Source: UBA5078 sp033721235
Lineage (GTDB): Bacteria > Pseudomonadota > Gammaproteobacteria > Pseudomonadales > Pseudohongiellaceae
Direction: 5' to 3'
Length of the DNA: 64,000 nt
Assembly (NCBI GenBank): GCA_033721235.1
Contig: JAWWAY010000009.1
Location: 72,925-136,924, forward strand
The notes beneath the pieces are model-generated. The model worked only from the letters and a program-made list of their open reading frames with translations, was not told where the DNA came from and searched no databases. Made by a program: the position numbers and the translations under genes. Shown here one piece after another: positions 43,848-50,983 of the stretch (position 1 is the first letter of the stretch; every line of letters starts with the position of its first letter).

Positions 43848-44062
43848 CTAGGCTTTTTTTGCTTACTCTTTTCGTGCTGCAGAAAATCTTCTAGCGCACT
43901 ATTCGCCCAGGCTTGTGCTGAGGCCTCGTCGACGAAGCTGCTCTTCGACTTAGAGACGTGCTGCTTGCGCGCGCTAACCCGACGCAATATCTGTGCTGTC
44001 CACGCACTGCCACCATCTACCTCTTCCTTAAACACTTTGCTTTCGTATTTCTTGCCACTCAT
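43844..44062 (-). CDS. Small DUF3622-like protein
   Basis: 72 residues from ATG 44062, the start of the conserved part (MSGKKYESKVFKEEVDGGSAW); the open frame to 44140 adds non-conserved codons. It has a compact beta-hairpin pattern with basic residues (ILRRVSARKQHVSKSKSSF) followed by a helix (EASAQAWANSALEDFL). It resembles DUF3622 proteins, known mainly from marine gammaproteobacteria; function unknown. Confidence 0.65.
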   Translation of the reverse strand: MSGKKYESKVFKEEVDGGSAWTAQILRRVSARKQHVSKSKSSFVDEASAQAWANSALEDFLQHEKSKQKKPS

Positions 44063-44215
44063 TATTTCATTCCGCTGGTTTTCGCGTCCTATTACGCGGC
44101 TGTAGACTTTACAGGGTTCATTGGCAAAAGTCGCTGCCAAGCCCTCATTACTGCAAGACTTCCATACCTGCCCACGATAAGCTCTAATGCGTGTTCAGGC
44201 AAGGATATCACAAGC

Positions 44216-45523
44216 ATGTCGACACAAAGTAAATACTCAGCTCGTACGGGCATCGCACTGGTAATTGCCAATATGGTCGGTACAGGGGTATTTACCAGCC
44301 TAGGGTTTCAACTCCTTGAAATTCAGTCCACCTTCGTCATTTTTATGTTATGGCTTATCGGCGGTGTACTCGCCCTATGCGGAGCACTGACCTATGCCGA
44401 GCTTGCTAGTAGATCGCCGCGCTCCGGAGGTGAGTATCATTTCCTTAGCGAGCTCTACCATCCCTGTGTCGGCTTTGTGTCGGGTTGGGTTTCGCTCACG
44501 GTGGGTTTTGCAGCCCCAACCGCACTAGCTGCCATGACCTTCGCTGCCTACTTCGATTCGGCAGTAGGTGACTCGCTGCCCATAAACCGCAATATACTTG
44601 CCATCACCCTAGTGGCCTTCATCACCTTCGTCCATGGCCGCAACCGACACAAGAGTGCGGACCTCCAGAACTGGTTCACTGGCATTAAAGTAGTTTTGAT
44701 TATCGGCTACCTAGCGATAATATTTTTTCTAGCAAAGCAGCCACAAGCCATCAGCCTATATCCTCTTCGAGGTGATAGTGCCACCATTCTTAGCGGCAGC
44801 TTTGCCGTCGCGCTCATCTATGTCAATTACGCTTACACGGGTTGGAATGCCGCGACCTATATTACCGGCGAAATTGACTCGCCCGAAACCAATATACCCC
44901 GAGTGCTCATCACCGGCACCTCGATCGTTTTACTATTATACCTGGCGCTTAATTTAAGCTTTCTCTATGCCGCTCCCGTCGAGACACTAGCAGGAAAAAT
45001 TGAAATTGGGATAATTGCCGTAGAACATCAGTTCGGACAGTGGGCGGCTGGGACAATGGGTGCAGTACTGTCCATACTCCTGATCTCAACAATAAGCGCC
45101 ATGCTGATGGCTGGCCCGCGGGTACTGCAAATGATGGGAGAGGACTACCCGGTCTTTACTGTTTTCTCTAAGCTAAATGATGGTGGCGTTCCCCAGCGCG
45201 CCATCTATTTACAAGGCGCCCTGGCGATAGCGCTTATCCTTAGCTCCACCTTCGACTCTATTTTAGTGTTCTCGGGCTTTATTCTAGGCTTAAGTTCTTT
45301 AGCCACAGTGCTCAGTATCTTCATGCTCAGACGAAAAACAAAAGGCCTTGGCAAAGGGTATCGTGTGCTTGCCTACCCTTTCCCACCCTTGATTTATGCT
45401 GGAGTGATGATTTGGACGCTCTGCTTCATAAGCATCAACAGGCCACAGGAAGCAGTCGTTGCTTTGGGGATACTCTTTCTGGGTGCTGCTGCGTATTTTA
45501 TTTGCAAATCCAAAGAAGTTTAA
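44216..45523 (+). CDS. APC-family amino acid permease
   Basis: 435 residues with about twelve TM helices. The first helix IALVIANMVGTGVFTSLGF holds the G-x-G substrate loop typical of the amino acid/polyamine/organocation family, and RSPRSGGEYHFL follows. Overall it fits LAT- or YjeM-like transporters. I take ATG 44216 (AAGGAT upstream); the open frame extends to 43958 without similarity. Divergent from the DUF3622 gene. Substrate unknown. Confidence 0.88.
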   Translation: MSTQSKYSARTGIALVIANMVGTGVFTSLGFQLLEIQSTFVIFMLWLIGGVLALCGALTYAELASRSPRSGGEYHFLSELYHPCVGFVSGWVSLTVGFAAPTALAAMTFAAYFDSAVGDSLPINRNILAITLVAFITFVHGRNRHKSADLQNWFTGIKVVLIIGYLAIIFFLAKQPQAISLYPLRGDSATILSGSFAVALIYVNYAYTGWNAATYITGEIDSPETNIPRVLITGTSIVLLLYLALNLSFLYAAPVETLAGKIEIGIIAVEHQFGQWAAGTMGAVLSILLISTISAMLMAGPRVLQMMGEDYPVFTVFSKLNDGGVPQRAIYLQGALAIALILSSTFDSILVFSGFILGLSSLATVLSIFMLRRKTKGLGKGYRVLAYPFPPLIYAGVMIWTLCFISINRPQEAVVALGILFLGAAAYFICKSKEV

Positions 45524-45543
45524 AGCGACAGCCCCCCTTATAC

Positions 45544-45861
45544 TTACATCAATACTTCACTAAACTGAATTACAGCCTGCGAGTTGGTGTAGTTAGGAAT
45601 ATCGCCTTGTAAGGTTTCCGCATTGGGCATAAATGCCTCTAGAAACGCTTCTGCAGAGGTAAAGCTAAAGTGGCAAAGGGCGAAAAATTGAGGTGTCGAA
45701 CCAGGCTCAACGCCTGCCAGCCCTTTCTCTACAGCTACCCCTTTATACCCCTCGTGAGCACTCAATAGTTTGACGGCCAACGGCATGTGTTTGTCTAGGT
45801 AGTAGTCAAAGTCGAAGTGGGCCGACTCGCTATAGGGGTACATAATATTAACTCTAATCAT
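45544..45861 (-). CDS. EthD-domain protein
   Basis: 105 residues, dimeric alpha+beta barrel fold. MIRVNIMYPYSESAHFDFDYYLDKHMPL is the typical EthD start with the conserved YYxxxHxP pattern. EthD is required for ETBE degradation in one Rhodococcus, but most relatives have no known role. It converges with the permease, 20 bases away. Confidence 0.82.
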   Translation of the reverse strand: MIRVNIMYPYSESAHFDFDYYLDKHMPLAVKLLSAHEGYKGVAVEKGLAGVEPGSTPQFFALCHFSFTSAEAFLEAFMPNAETLQGDIPNYTNSQAVIQFSEVLM

Positions 45862-45886
45862 TTTTCACTCTCTTTGGTGATAAAAA

Positions 45887-45916
45887 GAAAAGAGCCTGCA
45901 ATCGCAAGCTCTTTTC
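45887..45916 (-). terminator. Intrinsic terminator after the small secreted protein gene
   Basis: Minus-strand stem GAAAAGAGC...GCTCTTTTC, extended by an inner TGC/GCA, 12 bp in all, followed by TTTTTATC. It lies 28 bases after the stop at 45944. Confidence 0.85.
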
Positions 45917-45943
45917 TCAAATTACACTGCCTTGAATCAGCTC

Positions 45944-46528
45944 TTACTGACGGGTAGCGGCAAACTCTTCTAAGGGAGTACCATCACCACGCTCCAAAAT
46001 CTGCATGGCGTCACCGTCAATGAATATACGCAATGGAACCCCATCTCGCGGATTAGACAAGCCGCACTCACCATTATTATCAACCGTTGCATTGCTTAGC
46101 AAAACGCCTGTCTCCGGTGCCCATGTATACGTGCCCGACTCAGTGCCTCCCGCTGGGCAAGAACCTTCATCTTCAGCCTCTGCTTGAAACTGAGAGTAAC
46201 TGCCATCCGAATTGAAGGTAATGGTGGTGTCTGATCCTGGAAAACCCCAAGTCCCAACGATCGCATCGGCGCTCGTATTGACCGTATCTCCGACAGCTGC
46301 GGGCGCTGTGAAGTCCTCAAACGAACTGGCATCAGCGACAAAGGTTAAGGTCGCCGCATCTGCGAGATTTAGAGTGGCATAGAAAATGGAGTCGCCAATT
46401 TGCAAATGAGGCAACACCAATTGTTGAGTTTCTGGATTAAAATACGCGTCAGTTTGACCAGCCATCACCCCGGCCGCCCCCATCGTAAAGACGCCCGCCA
46501 TAGCTGCTGCAATTAGAGTCTTGCTCAT
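45944..46528 (-). CDS. Small secreted protein, unknown
   Basis: 194 residues from ATG 46528 (GGAGAGAATAAT upstream). Signal peptide (MSKTLIAAAMAGVFTMGAAGVMA, cut before GQTD). The mature part has a beta-rich repeat-like pattern: IVGTWGFPGSDTTITFNSDGSYSQF and GTYTWAPETGVLLSNATVDNNGEC, resembling lipocalin-like calycin domains. Two Cys, in GSCPAG and GECGLS, could form a disulfide. I do not recognise a family with certainty. It has its own terminator, and the 160 bases upstream probably hold its promoter. Confidence 0.72.
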   Translation of the reverse strand: MSKTLIAAAMAGVFTMGAAGVMAGQTDAYFNPETQQLVLPHLQIGDSIFYATLNLADAATLTFVADASSFEDFTAPAAVGDTVNTSADAIVGTWGFPGSDTTITFNSDGSYSQFQAEAEDEGSCPAGGTESGTYTWAPETGVLLSNATVDNNGECGLSNPRDGVPLRIFIDGDAMQILERGDGTPLEEFAATRQ

Positions 46529-46687
46529 ATTATTCTCTCCATAAAATTGATTAATACTTGAGGGCTCCGCGACTAGCAGGCGCCACACACGATGCCTATA
46601 TCAGCACATTGAGTCGAAGTCCGTCAACTTGGCCCTGCTCAATTGCTGCCAGCTCGCGATGGAACGGCCACTCCCTAATAGGCAGCC

Positions 46688-46718
46688 AAAAAAAAGCCTT
46701 CCCAAAAAGTGGGAAGGC
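46688..46718 (-). terminator. Intrinsic terminator after the GST gene
   Basis: Minus-strand stem GCCTTCCC / GGGAAGGC with a 7-base loop (ACTTTTT) and an eight-base U-run, 110 bases downstream of the GST stop. The rest of the 300-base gap (46529-46828) shows no gene. Confidence 0.88.
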
Positions 46719-46828
46719 AATGCTTCTTTTAGGGGCAAGAAGCACAAGTGCAGCCGGGCACGCTCGGTAGGAAGCTCACACGCCTGCAGGCACATCCTTC
46801 AAGATCTCGCGATCTCAGTTAAATTGAC

Positions 46829-47467
46829 TCAAGCCGCTTTCTTGCTGATATACACTATTTTATCCGCAGCCTTCATGGCGGGCCTCGAACTCACTTGCTC
46901 GTACCAACGCTGAATATTGGGGAAGGCGCTCAGATCAATGCTAGTGCTCTCATGTATTTGAAAATAAGCATAAGCAAAAGGGTCGGCAATACTGAAGTCC
47001 GAGCCACCCAGGTATGTATTGTCGGCGAGAGTTTGATCGATATAGGGCAGCTGCTTATCTAGCCACTCCCTAGCCTCGGCGATAGTCTCCTCATTCGCGG
47101 GTCGTCCCAAATGAATAGGGCAGACGAGCTCCTCCCAGAAGAACGTGGCCATCCACTTGCCAATATGCGTGTTAAACGTGTCCATCATCTGATCGATGCG
47201 AGCCGCCTGTTTGGGGTCGGCACTGTACAACGCATTATCGTTAACTCTTGCCAAATAGCGGCAGATTGCTTCGCTCTCGAACAGGGTCATTCCATCGTGC
47301 TCGAGAACCGGTATTTTCCCCCAAGGATGACGCTTTAAGTGCTCCGGCGTTTGATTTTCGCCCTTCGCCAAATTCAGGTATTTGAAATTGTAGTCAAGCC
47401 CCAACTCCTGAGCGACAGCGACGATTTTCATCGCATTAAAACTGGCTGTTCCATAAATGGTATACAT
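46829..47467 (-). CDS. Glutathione S-transferase family protein
   Basis: 212 residues. N-terminal thioredoxin-like domain with MYTIYGTASFNAMKIV, PWGKIPVLEHDG with the cis-Pro, and FESEAICRYLA, which binds the glutamyl part of glutathione. C-terminal helical domain with the N-capping box FSIADPFAY. Phi/theta-like. The catalytic residue is probably Ser9 in the first loop. It is divergent from the HxlR gene across a shared operator, which suggests control by that regulator. Confidence 0.9.
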   Translation of the reverse strand: MYTIYGTASFNAMKIVAVAQELGLDYNFKYLNLAKGENQTPEHLKRHPWGKIPVLEHDGMTLFESEAICRYLARVNDNALYSADPKQAARIDQMMDTFNTHIGKWMATFFWEELVCPIHLGRPANEETIAEAREWLDKQLPYIDQTLADNTYLGGSDFSIADPFAYAYFQIHESTSIDLSAFPNIQRWYEQVSSRPAMKAADKIVYISKKAA

Positions 47468-47563
47468 CGTTCTCTCCTATTCGCCTGCTTACGAGCGCCT
47501 TTATCCAAACGAGCTCGCATCCCCCACCCTTTTCAACTTGAGGATAAAGCCCCAATTAAACCA

Positions 47564-47616
47564 CTTGCATTATGCAATTTATTGCAATACTAAGAGCATT
47601 AATTGCATAATGCAAG
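47564..47616. promoter_or_regulatory. Tandem palindromic operator in the GST/HxlR intergenic region
   Basis: Two near-identical 13-base palindromes, TTGCAT-T-ATGCAA (47565-47577) and TTGCAT-A-ATGCAA (47603-47615), 38 bases centre to centre. Together with flanks, they form a perfect 16-bp inverted repeat, CTTGCATTATGCAATT / AATTGCATAATGCAAG. A half-site TTGCAA lies between (47583-47588). This is what a winged-helix dimer controlling both divergent genes would bind. Confidence 0.75.
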
Positions 47617-47645
47617 CAAACTCATTGATAGAAGCATTCCGCACC

Positions 47646-48116
47646 ATGGTTAGCAAGAACTCACACCAAGAAAGGTCCCAATGCCCTATAGCCTTCGCTC
47701 TAGATATTATCGGAGACCATTGGTCGCTGCTGATTATTCGCGACCTGTTATTTCAAGGAAAACACGAATACAAGGAACTGCTTGAGTCCGATGAGGGAAT
47801 CTCAAGCAATATACTGTCGGATAGGCTCAAGAAGCTTCAAGCCTGCCAACTACTGGATGTCATTCCCCACCCCGATAGTAATAAACGTAAGCTCTACTAC
47901 TTAACCAGCGCTGGCAAAGACCTCATCGATGTCATTATCGATCTGGGCCGCTGGACCAGTGCTCATCTACCACAGGAGGTTTGCGTTGACCCCAATATTC
48001 AGCGCAAATTGGACTTAGGCCGCAAGGACTTTAGGGAGCGAATGCTCAACGAGCTTGCCGATTGGGAAAAACAATATCTAGGCCGAGTGCTACCCACCAA
48101 GCTTTCCAAGACTTAG
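47646..48116 (+). CDS. HxlR-family transcriptional regulator
   Basis: About 156 residues. Winged helix: QCPIAFALDIIGDHWSLLIIRDLLF is the family signature, with the conserved Cys at the N-terminal end that senses thiol or electrophile stress in some homologues (e.g. YodB). ISSNILSDRLKKLQACQLL is the recognition helix, and KLYYLTSAGKDL the wing. The longer C-terminus (to 156) exceeds the typical 110-130. ATG 47610 is also possible but lies inside the operator. Converges with the CBS gene. Confidence 0.88.
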   Translation: MVSKNSHQERSQCPIAFALDIIGDHWSLLIIRDLLFQGKHEYKELLESDEGISSNILSDRLKKLQACQLLDVIPHPDSNKRKLYYLTSAGKDLIDVIIDLGRWTSAHLPQEVCVDPNIQRKLDLGRKDFRERMLNELADWEKQYLGRVLPTKLSKT

Positions 48117-48538
48117 CGTTTACGCAATTTATCCCGGTTTTTGTGCAACAAGGAAATAATATCGCGCCAGCTGACTATGCCCAGAATACGCCTTTCATGG
48201 TCGACAATTGGGATGCACGACACCGAATGTTCTTCAAAGACTGCAATAGCATCAAATACATCATGATGCTCCTCAAGCGTAATCGGCTGCCTCGTCATAA
48301 TTTGATGAGCGCGCTTATTGAGAGTGGCATGATCACGCCGAGTCTCAAAATCACTGTCAATAAAGGGGCTAAGTGCTTGCAATAGGTCACGATCGGAAAT
48401 AACGCCGTATAAGACACCCCGTGACTCTACAAGTAGATGATGAAATGCGGCATTATCAAAAATCTCTTTTATCGTGGCCAAGTCGGTATCCATAGAGACT
48501 GTAGCAACGGGTTTGCTCATTATTTTAGATAGAATCAT
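48113..48538 (-). CDS. Tandem CBS-domain protein
   Basis: 141 residues: two CBS domains (about 1-60 and 75-135), each with the VSMDTDLATIKEIF and GVISDRDLLQAL pattern. The second is GIVSWRDIISLL. Such stand-alone pairs bind adenine nucleotides and regulate partners; the partner is unknown. ATG 48538 has AGGAGG upstream. Ends overlap the HxlR gene by four bases. Confidence 0.9.
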   Translation of the reverse strand: MILSKIMSKPVATVSMDTDLATIKEIFDNAAFHHLLVESRGVLYGVISDRDLLQALSPFIDSDFETRRDHATLNKRAHQIMTRQPITLEEHHDVFDAIAVFEEHSVSCIPIVDHERRILGIVSWRDIISLLHKNRDKLRKR

Positions 48539-48647
48539 ACTGAGCCTCCTATTTGTTTTGCACTTACTTGTAACTATCGACCGTTTTCTTGGTCTCCTTG
48601 CTATCGCTTGTTCATTCTAAACCCATATAGACATGGAGCCTGACACT

Positions 48648-49223
48648 ATGAAGACCTTTCACCTATTAAGCAAAACATTCACTTTAGTGGCCTTCTTGGC
48701 TCTGTACAGCAACTCCTTTGCCCAAGAGTTTGTCTGGGCCCCCGACTTCCCCGTAGGCGCCGAGTTGCCAGCAGTTACCGCCCCTGATCAACACGGCAAT
48801 ATGCAAACTCTTGAGGAGCTACAGGGCGACAAGGGTATGGTGCTGCTCATCAGCCGCTCCTACGAGTGGTGTCCTTATTGTATTCGCCAGCTAGGTCAAT
48901 TAATCGATGTGGCACCGCAGCTCAAGAGTATGGGCATCAACGTCGCTACGCTGACCTACGACCCTGTTAGCATTCTGACGGAATCGGCTCTCGATCATGA
49001 AGCGAGCTTCCCCATGCTATCGGACGCCCCCAACTACGATAATGTCAAAGCTCTGGGCATTCTCAATGCGCAGTACTCCCCTGGCGAAAGACCCTATGGC
49101 ATTGCCTACCCCGGAATCTTTTTGCTTGACGCTAACGGCGTGATCAAAGCCAAGTTTGCTGAAGAAGATTATCGGGAAAGACCCGAATTTGCCTTAGTAC
49201 TTGAAGCTGCTGAACAGCTATAA
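48648..49223 (+). CDS. Exported peroxiredoxin/thioredoxin-like protein
   Basis: 191 residues from ATG 48648 (GGAG nine bases upstream). Signal peptide ending SFAQ. AhpC/TSA-like fold: FPVGAELPAVTAPDQHGNMQTL, then RSYEWCPYCIRQLGQL. The WCPYC motif is CXXC thioredoxin-like rather than a single peroxidatic Cys, so it may act as an envelope thiol reductase or oxidase. Converges with the DUF547 gene, two bases between stops. Confidence 0.85.
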   Translation: MKTFHLLSKTFTLVAFLALYSNSFAQEFVWAPDFPVGAELPAVTAPDQHGNMQTLEELQGDKGMVLLISRSYEWCPYCIRQLGQLIDVAPQLKSMGINVATLTYDPVSILTESALDHEASFPMLSDAPNYDNVKALGILNAQYSPGERPYGIAYPGIFLLDANGVIKAKFAEEDYRERPEFALVLEAAEQL

Positions 49224-49225
49224 AA

Positions 49226-49993
49226 CTAAGGTTTGTCGTTTAGCTGCCAGTCATAATTCAGATTCGCCCGCACCTTCACGGTGTCGGGCAAGTCTTGGTA
49301 CTGGGCGATGAACTTGGCAACCCCTCCTAGCGATTCAAAGTCTTCCTCGAACCACGAGAATATCTTAGAGACTCGAGCGGTCTCCCCTTCCAGCCGCAGG
49401 CCTTTTTGCTCATTGGCTAGGAAGGCACGGGCCTGATCATTAAGCTGCACATCGAGCTCATTGGCTCGATAAGCCTCTGCTCTGATATCGGGGCAACTCA
49501 GGGATGCACACACTATCGCAAAATGAATTCTTGGTTCACCCATATTACGTAAAATATCATGTTCGATCTGATCCAAAGTGACAGGCTCGCCCCCCAGGCT
49601 CCCCACCGTGGTTTCCCACACAGGACTCCACCACGAACCTAAATCTCGAATACTCTCTACAGGATAATTTTGCACAATTAAATTAATGGTAAAAATATTA
49701 TAAGCATTGATATAGAATGCGAGTCGCTCAGAGGAGTTGGCAAGTTTGTCCAGCGGATAGGATTCCAGCTGACGAATGATAGCTTGCAGCTTACCGGACT
49801 GCCTTAAAGCGGCATAATCTACGCCATTGAAGTCGATGTCTCTTGCCCGCGCTGGCGCAACGGATTGTTGCAAGAGCTCATCGTAAGAGTACCAATCAGG
49901 CTCAATGGCGGCGACGCTTAAGGAGCACAAAGCTATGGAGCAAGTCAGAGCTGCGCGCATGAATCCAATTGTGTTTTTCCCGTTGCGAATCAT
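49226..49993 (-). CDS. Exported DUF547-family protein
   Basis: 255 residues from ATG 49993 (AAGGAG upstream). Signal peptide (IGFMRAALTCSIALCSLSVAA). DUF547 domain with YDELLQQSVAPARA, LAFYINAYNIFTINLI, and IHFAIVCASLSCPDIRAEAY, the conserved C-A-S-L-S-C-P. This family has a transglutaminase/peptidase-like Cys-His arrangement, but activity has not been defined. Divergent from the sigma factor gene, with 59 bases between start codons. Confidence 0.88.
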   Translation of the reverse strand: MIRNGKNTIGFMRAALTCSIALCSLSVAAIEPDWYSYDELLQQSVAPARARDIDFNGVDYAALRQSGKLQAIIRQLESYPLDKLANSSERLAFYINAYNIFTINLIVQNYPVESIRDLGSWWSPVWETTVGSLGGEPVTLDQIEHDILRNMGEPRIHFAIVCASLSCPDIRAEAYRANELDVQLNDQARAFLANEQKGLRLEGETARVSKIFSWFEEDFESLGGVAKFIAQYQDLPDTVKVRANLNYDWQLNDKP

Positions 49994-50052
49994 GTTTTCT
50001 CCTTCGCCTAGCAAACTTTAACTCTATTAATAGGACCGATGATCGGGCACTC

Positions 50053-50682
50053 ATGTTACAAGCAGATGAGCAAGACGCTGAATTAACTGCTCTTCGAAAC
50101 GGGGACCAGCAAGCCTTCGCAAGGCTAGTGAAGCAATACCACTCGCAGATGGTGGTAGTGGCACGCGCTATCGCAGGTGACACCTGGGCCGAAGAGGTGA
50201 CACAAGAGGCTTGGGTATCTATACACAGGGCATTGCCAAAATTTGAAGGGCGCTCCACGCTAAAAACCTGGCTATTTACCATCGTAAAAAACCAAGCTAA
50301 AACTAGGCGCAGCAAAGAGTCTCGCCTAGTGTCCTTGGACGCCGCACCCTTAGGAGATAGTAGCGACAGCTTCGCCAAAGATATCAACGACAAATTCCGT
50401 GGCGATGGTCATTGGAAAGAAGCGCCTCCCCATTGGCATACGGAATCACCAGCGGCGTTACTTGAAGAGGAGCAGCTTCAACGCTGCATTCACCATACCG
50501 TCGAGCAGCTAAGCCCAGAACAAAGAGCCGTTTTTACCTTGAGAGACATTCAGCAATTGTCTTTGGAACAAATTTGTAACATTTTGGAAATAAGCAACTC
50601 TAATGTAAGAGTGCTATTACATAGAGCGCGTCTTAAACTCATGCAAGTGATTGACCATTATCAGGAGACGGGAACATGTTAA
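50053..50682 (+). CDS. ECF-type RNA polymerase sigma factor
   Basis: 209 residues from ATG 50053. Region 2 near 20-85 (FARLVKQYHSQMVVVARAIAGDTWAEEVTQEAWVSIHRALPKFEGRSTLKTWLFTIVKNQA) and region 4 near 150-205 (LSPEQRAVFTLRDIQQLSLEQICNILEISNSNVRVLLHRARLKL) are clear. The long linker includes GDGHWKEAPPHWH, a G-H-W-x-PP-x-W pattern seen in some ECF groups. The stop overlaps the zinc-finger anti-sigma gene by seven bases. It shares a 59-base region with divergent DUF547. Confidence 0.93.
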   Translation: MLQADEQDAELTALRNGDQQAFARLVKQYHSQMVVVARAIAGDTWAEEVTQEAWVSIHRALPKFEGRSTLKTWLFTIVKNQAKTRRSKESRLVSLDAAPLGDSSDSFAKDINDKFRGDGHWKEAPPHWHTESPAALLEEEQLQRCIHHTVEQLSPEQRAVFTLRDIQQLSLEQICNILEISNSNVRVLLHRARLKLMQVIDHYQETGTC

Positions 50683-50912
50683 GTTGTCGTGATCTTAGTC
50701 ATCACGCGGGTGACTACGTCGAGAAGCAGTTGACGTTCAAACAGCGACTAGGCTACGGCTTGCATTTATTGCTATGCGGCCACTGTCGTCAATTTCTGCG
50801 CCATTTCCGCTCAACCTTAGCCTATACCAAGGCTTTGCAAAGCAGCCAACAGATCAGCGATGCCGAAGCCGCCGATATTACGCAGAAGGTCTTAGAACAG
50901 GCCAAAAAATAA
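50676..50912 (+). CDS. Zinc-finger anti-sigma factor (zf-HC2 type)
   Basis: 78 residues, no membrane segment. LSCRDLSHHAGDYVE and then LLLCGHCRQF give the Cys/His ligands of a ZAS-type zinc anti-sigma domain (C...H...C-x2-C). Overlap with the sigma gene makes it its partner: it likely binds and holds the sigma factor, releasing it on a signal such as oxidation of the zinc site. There is no membrane sensor domain, so the signal is cytoplasmic. Confidence 0.82.
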   Translation: MLSCRDLSHHAGDYVEKQLTFKQRLGYGLHLLLCGHCRQFLRHFRSTLAYTKALQSSQQISDAEAADITQKVLEQAKK

Positions 50913-50931
50913 ACTGTCTTAGCGCACATAA

Positions 50932-50970
50932 AAAAACGCCGCCTAACAATGCCTGTTGGGCGGCGTTTTT
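50932..50970. terminator. Bidirectional intrinsic terminator
   Basis: Long stem between AAAAACGCCGCC and GGCGGCGTTTTT, extended by a T-G wobble and AACA/TGTT, with a 5-base loop. T-runs on both strands let it stop the anti-sigma gene (plus) and the DUF5916 gene (minus). Confidence 0.92.
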
Positions 50971-50983
50971 GTCTGGCACTTAC

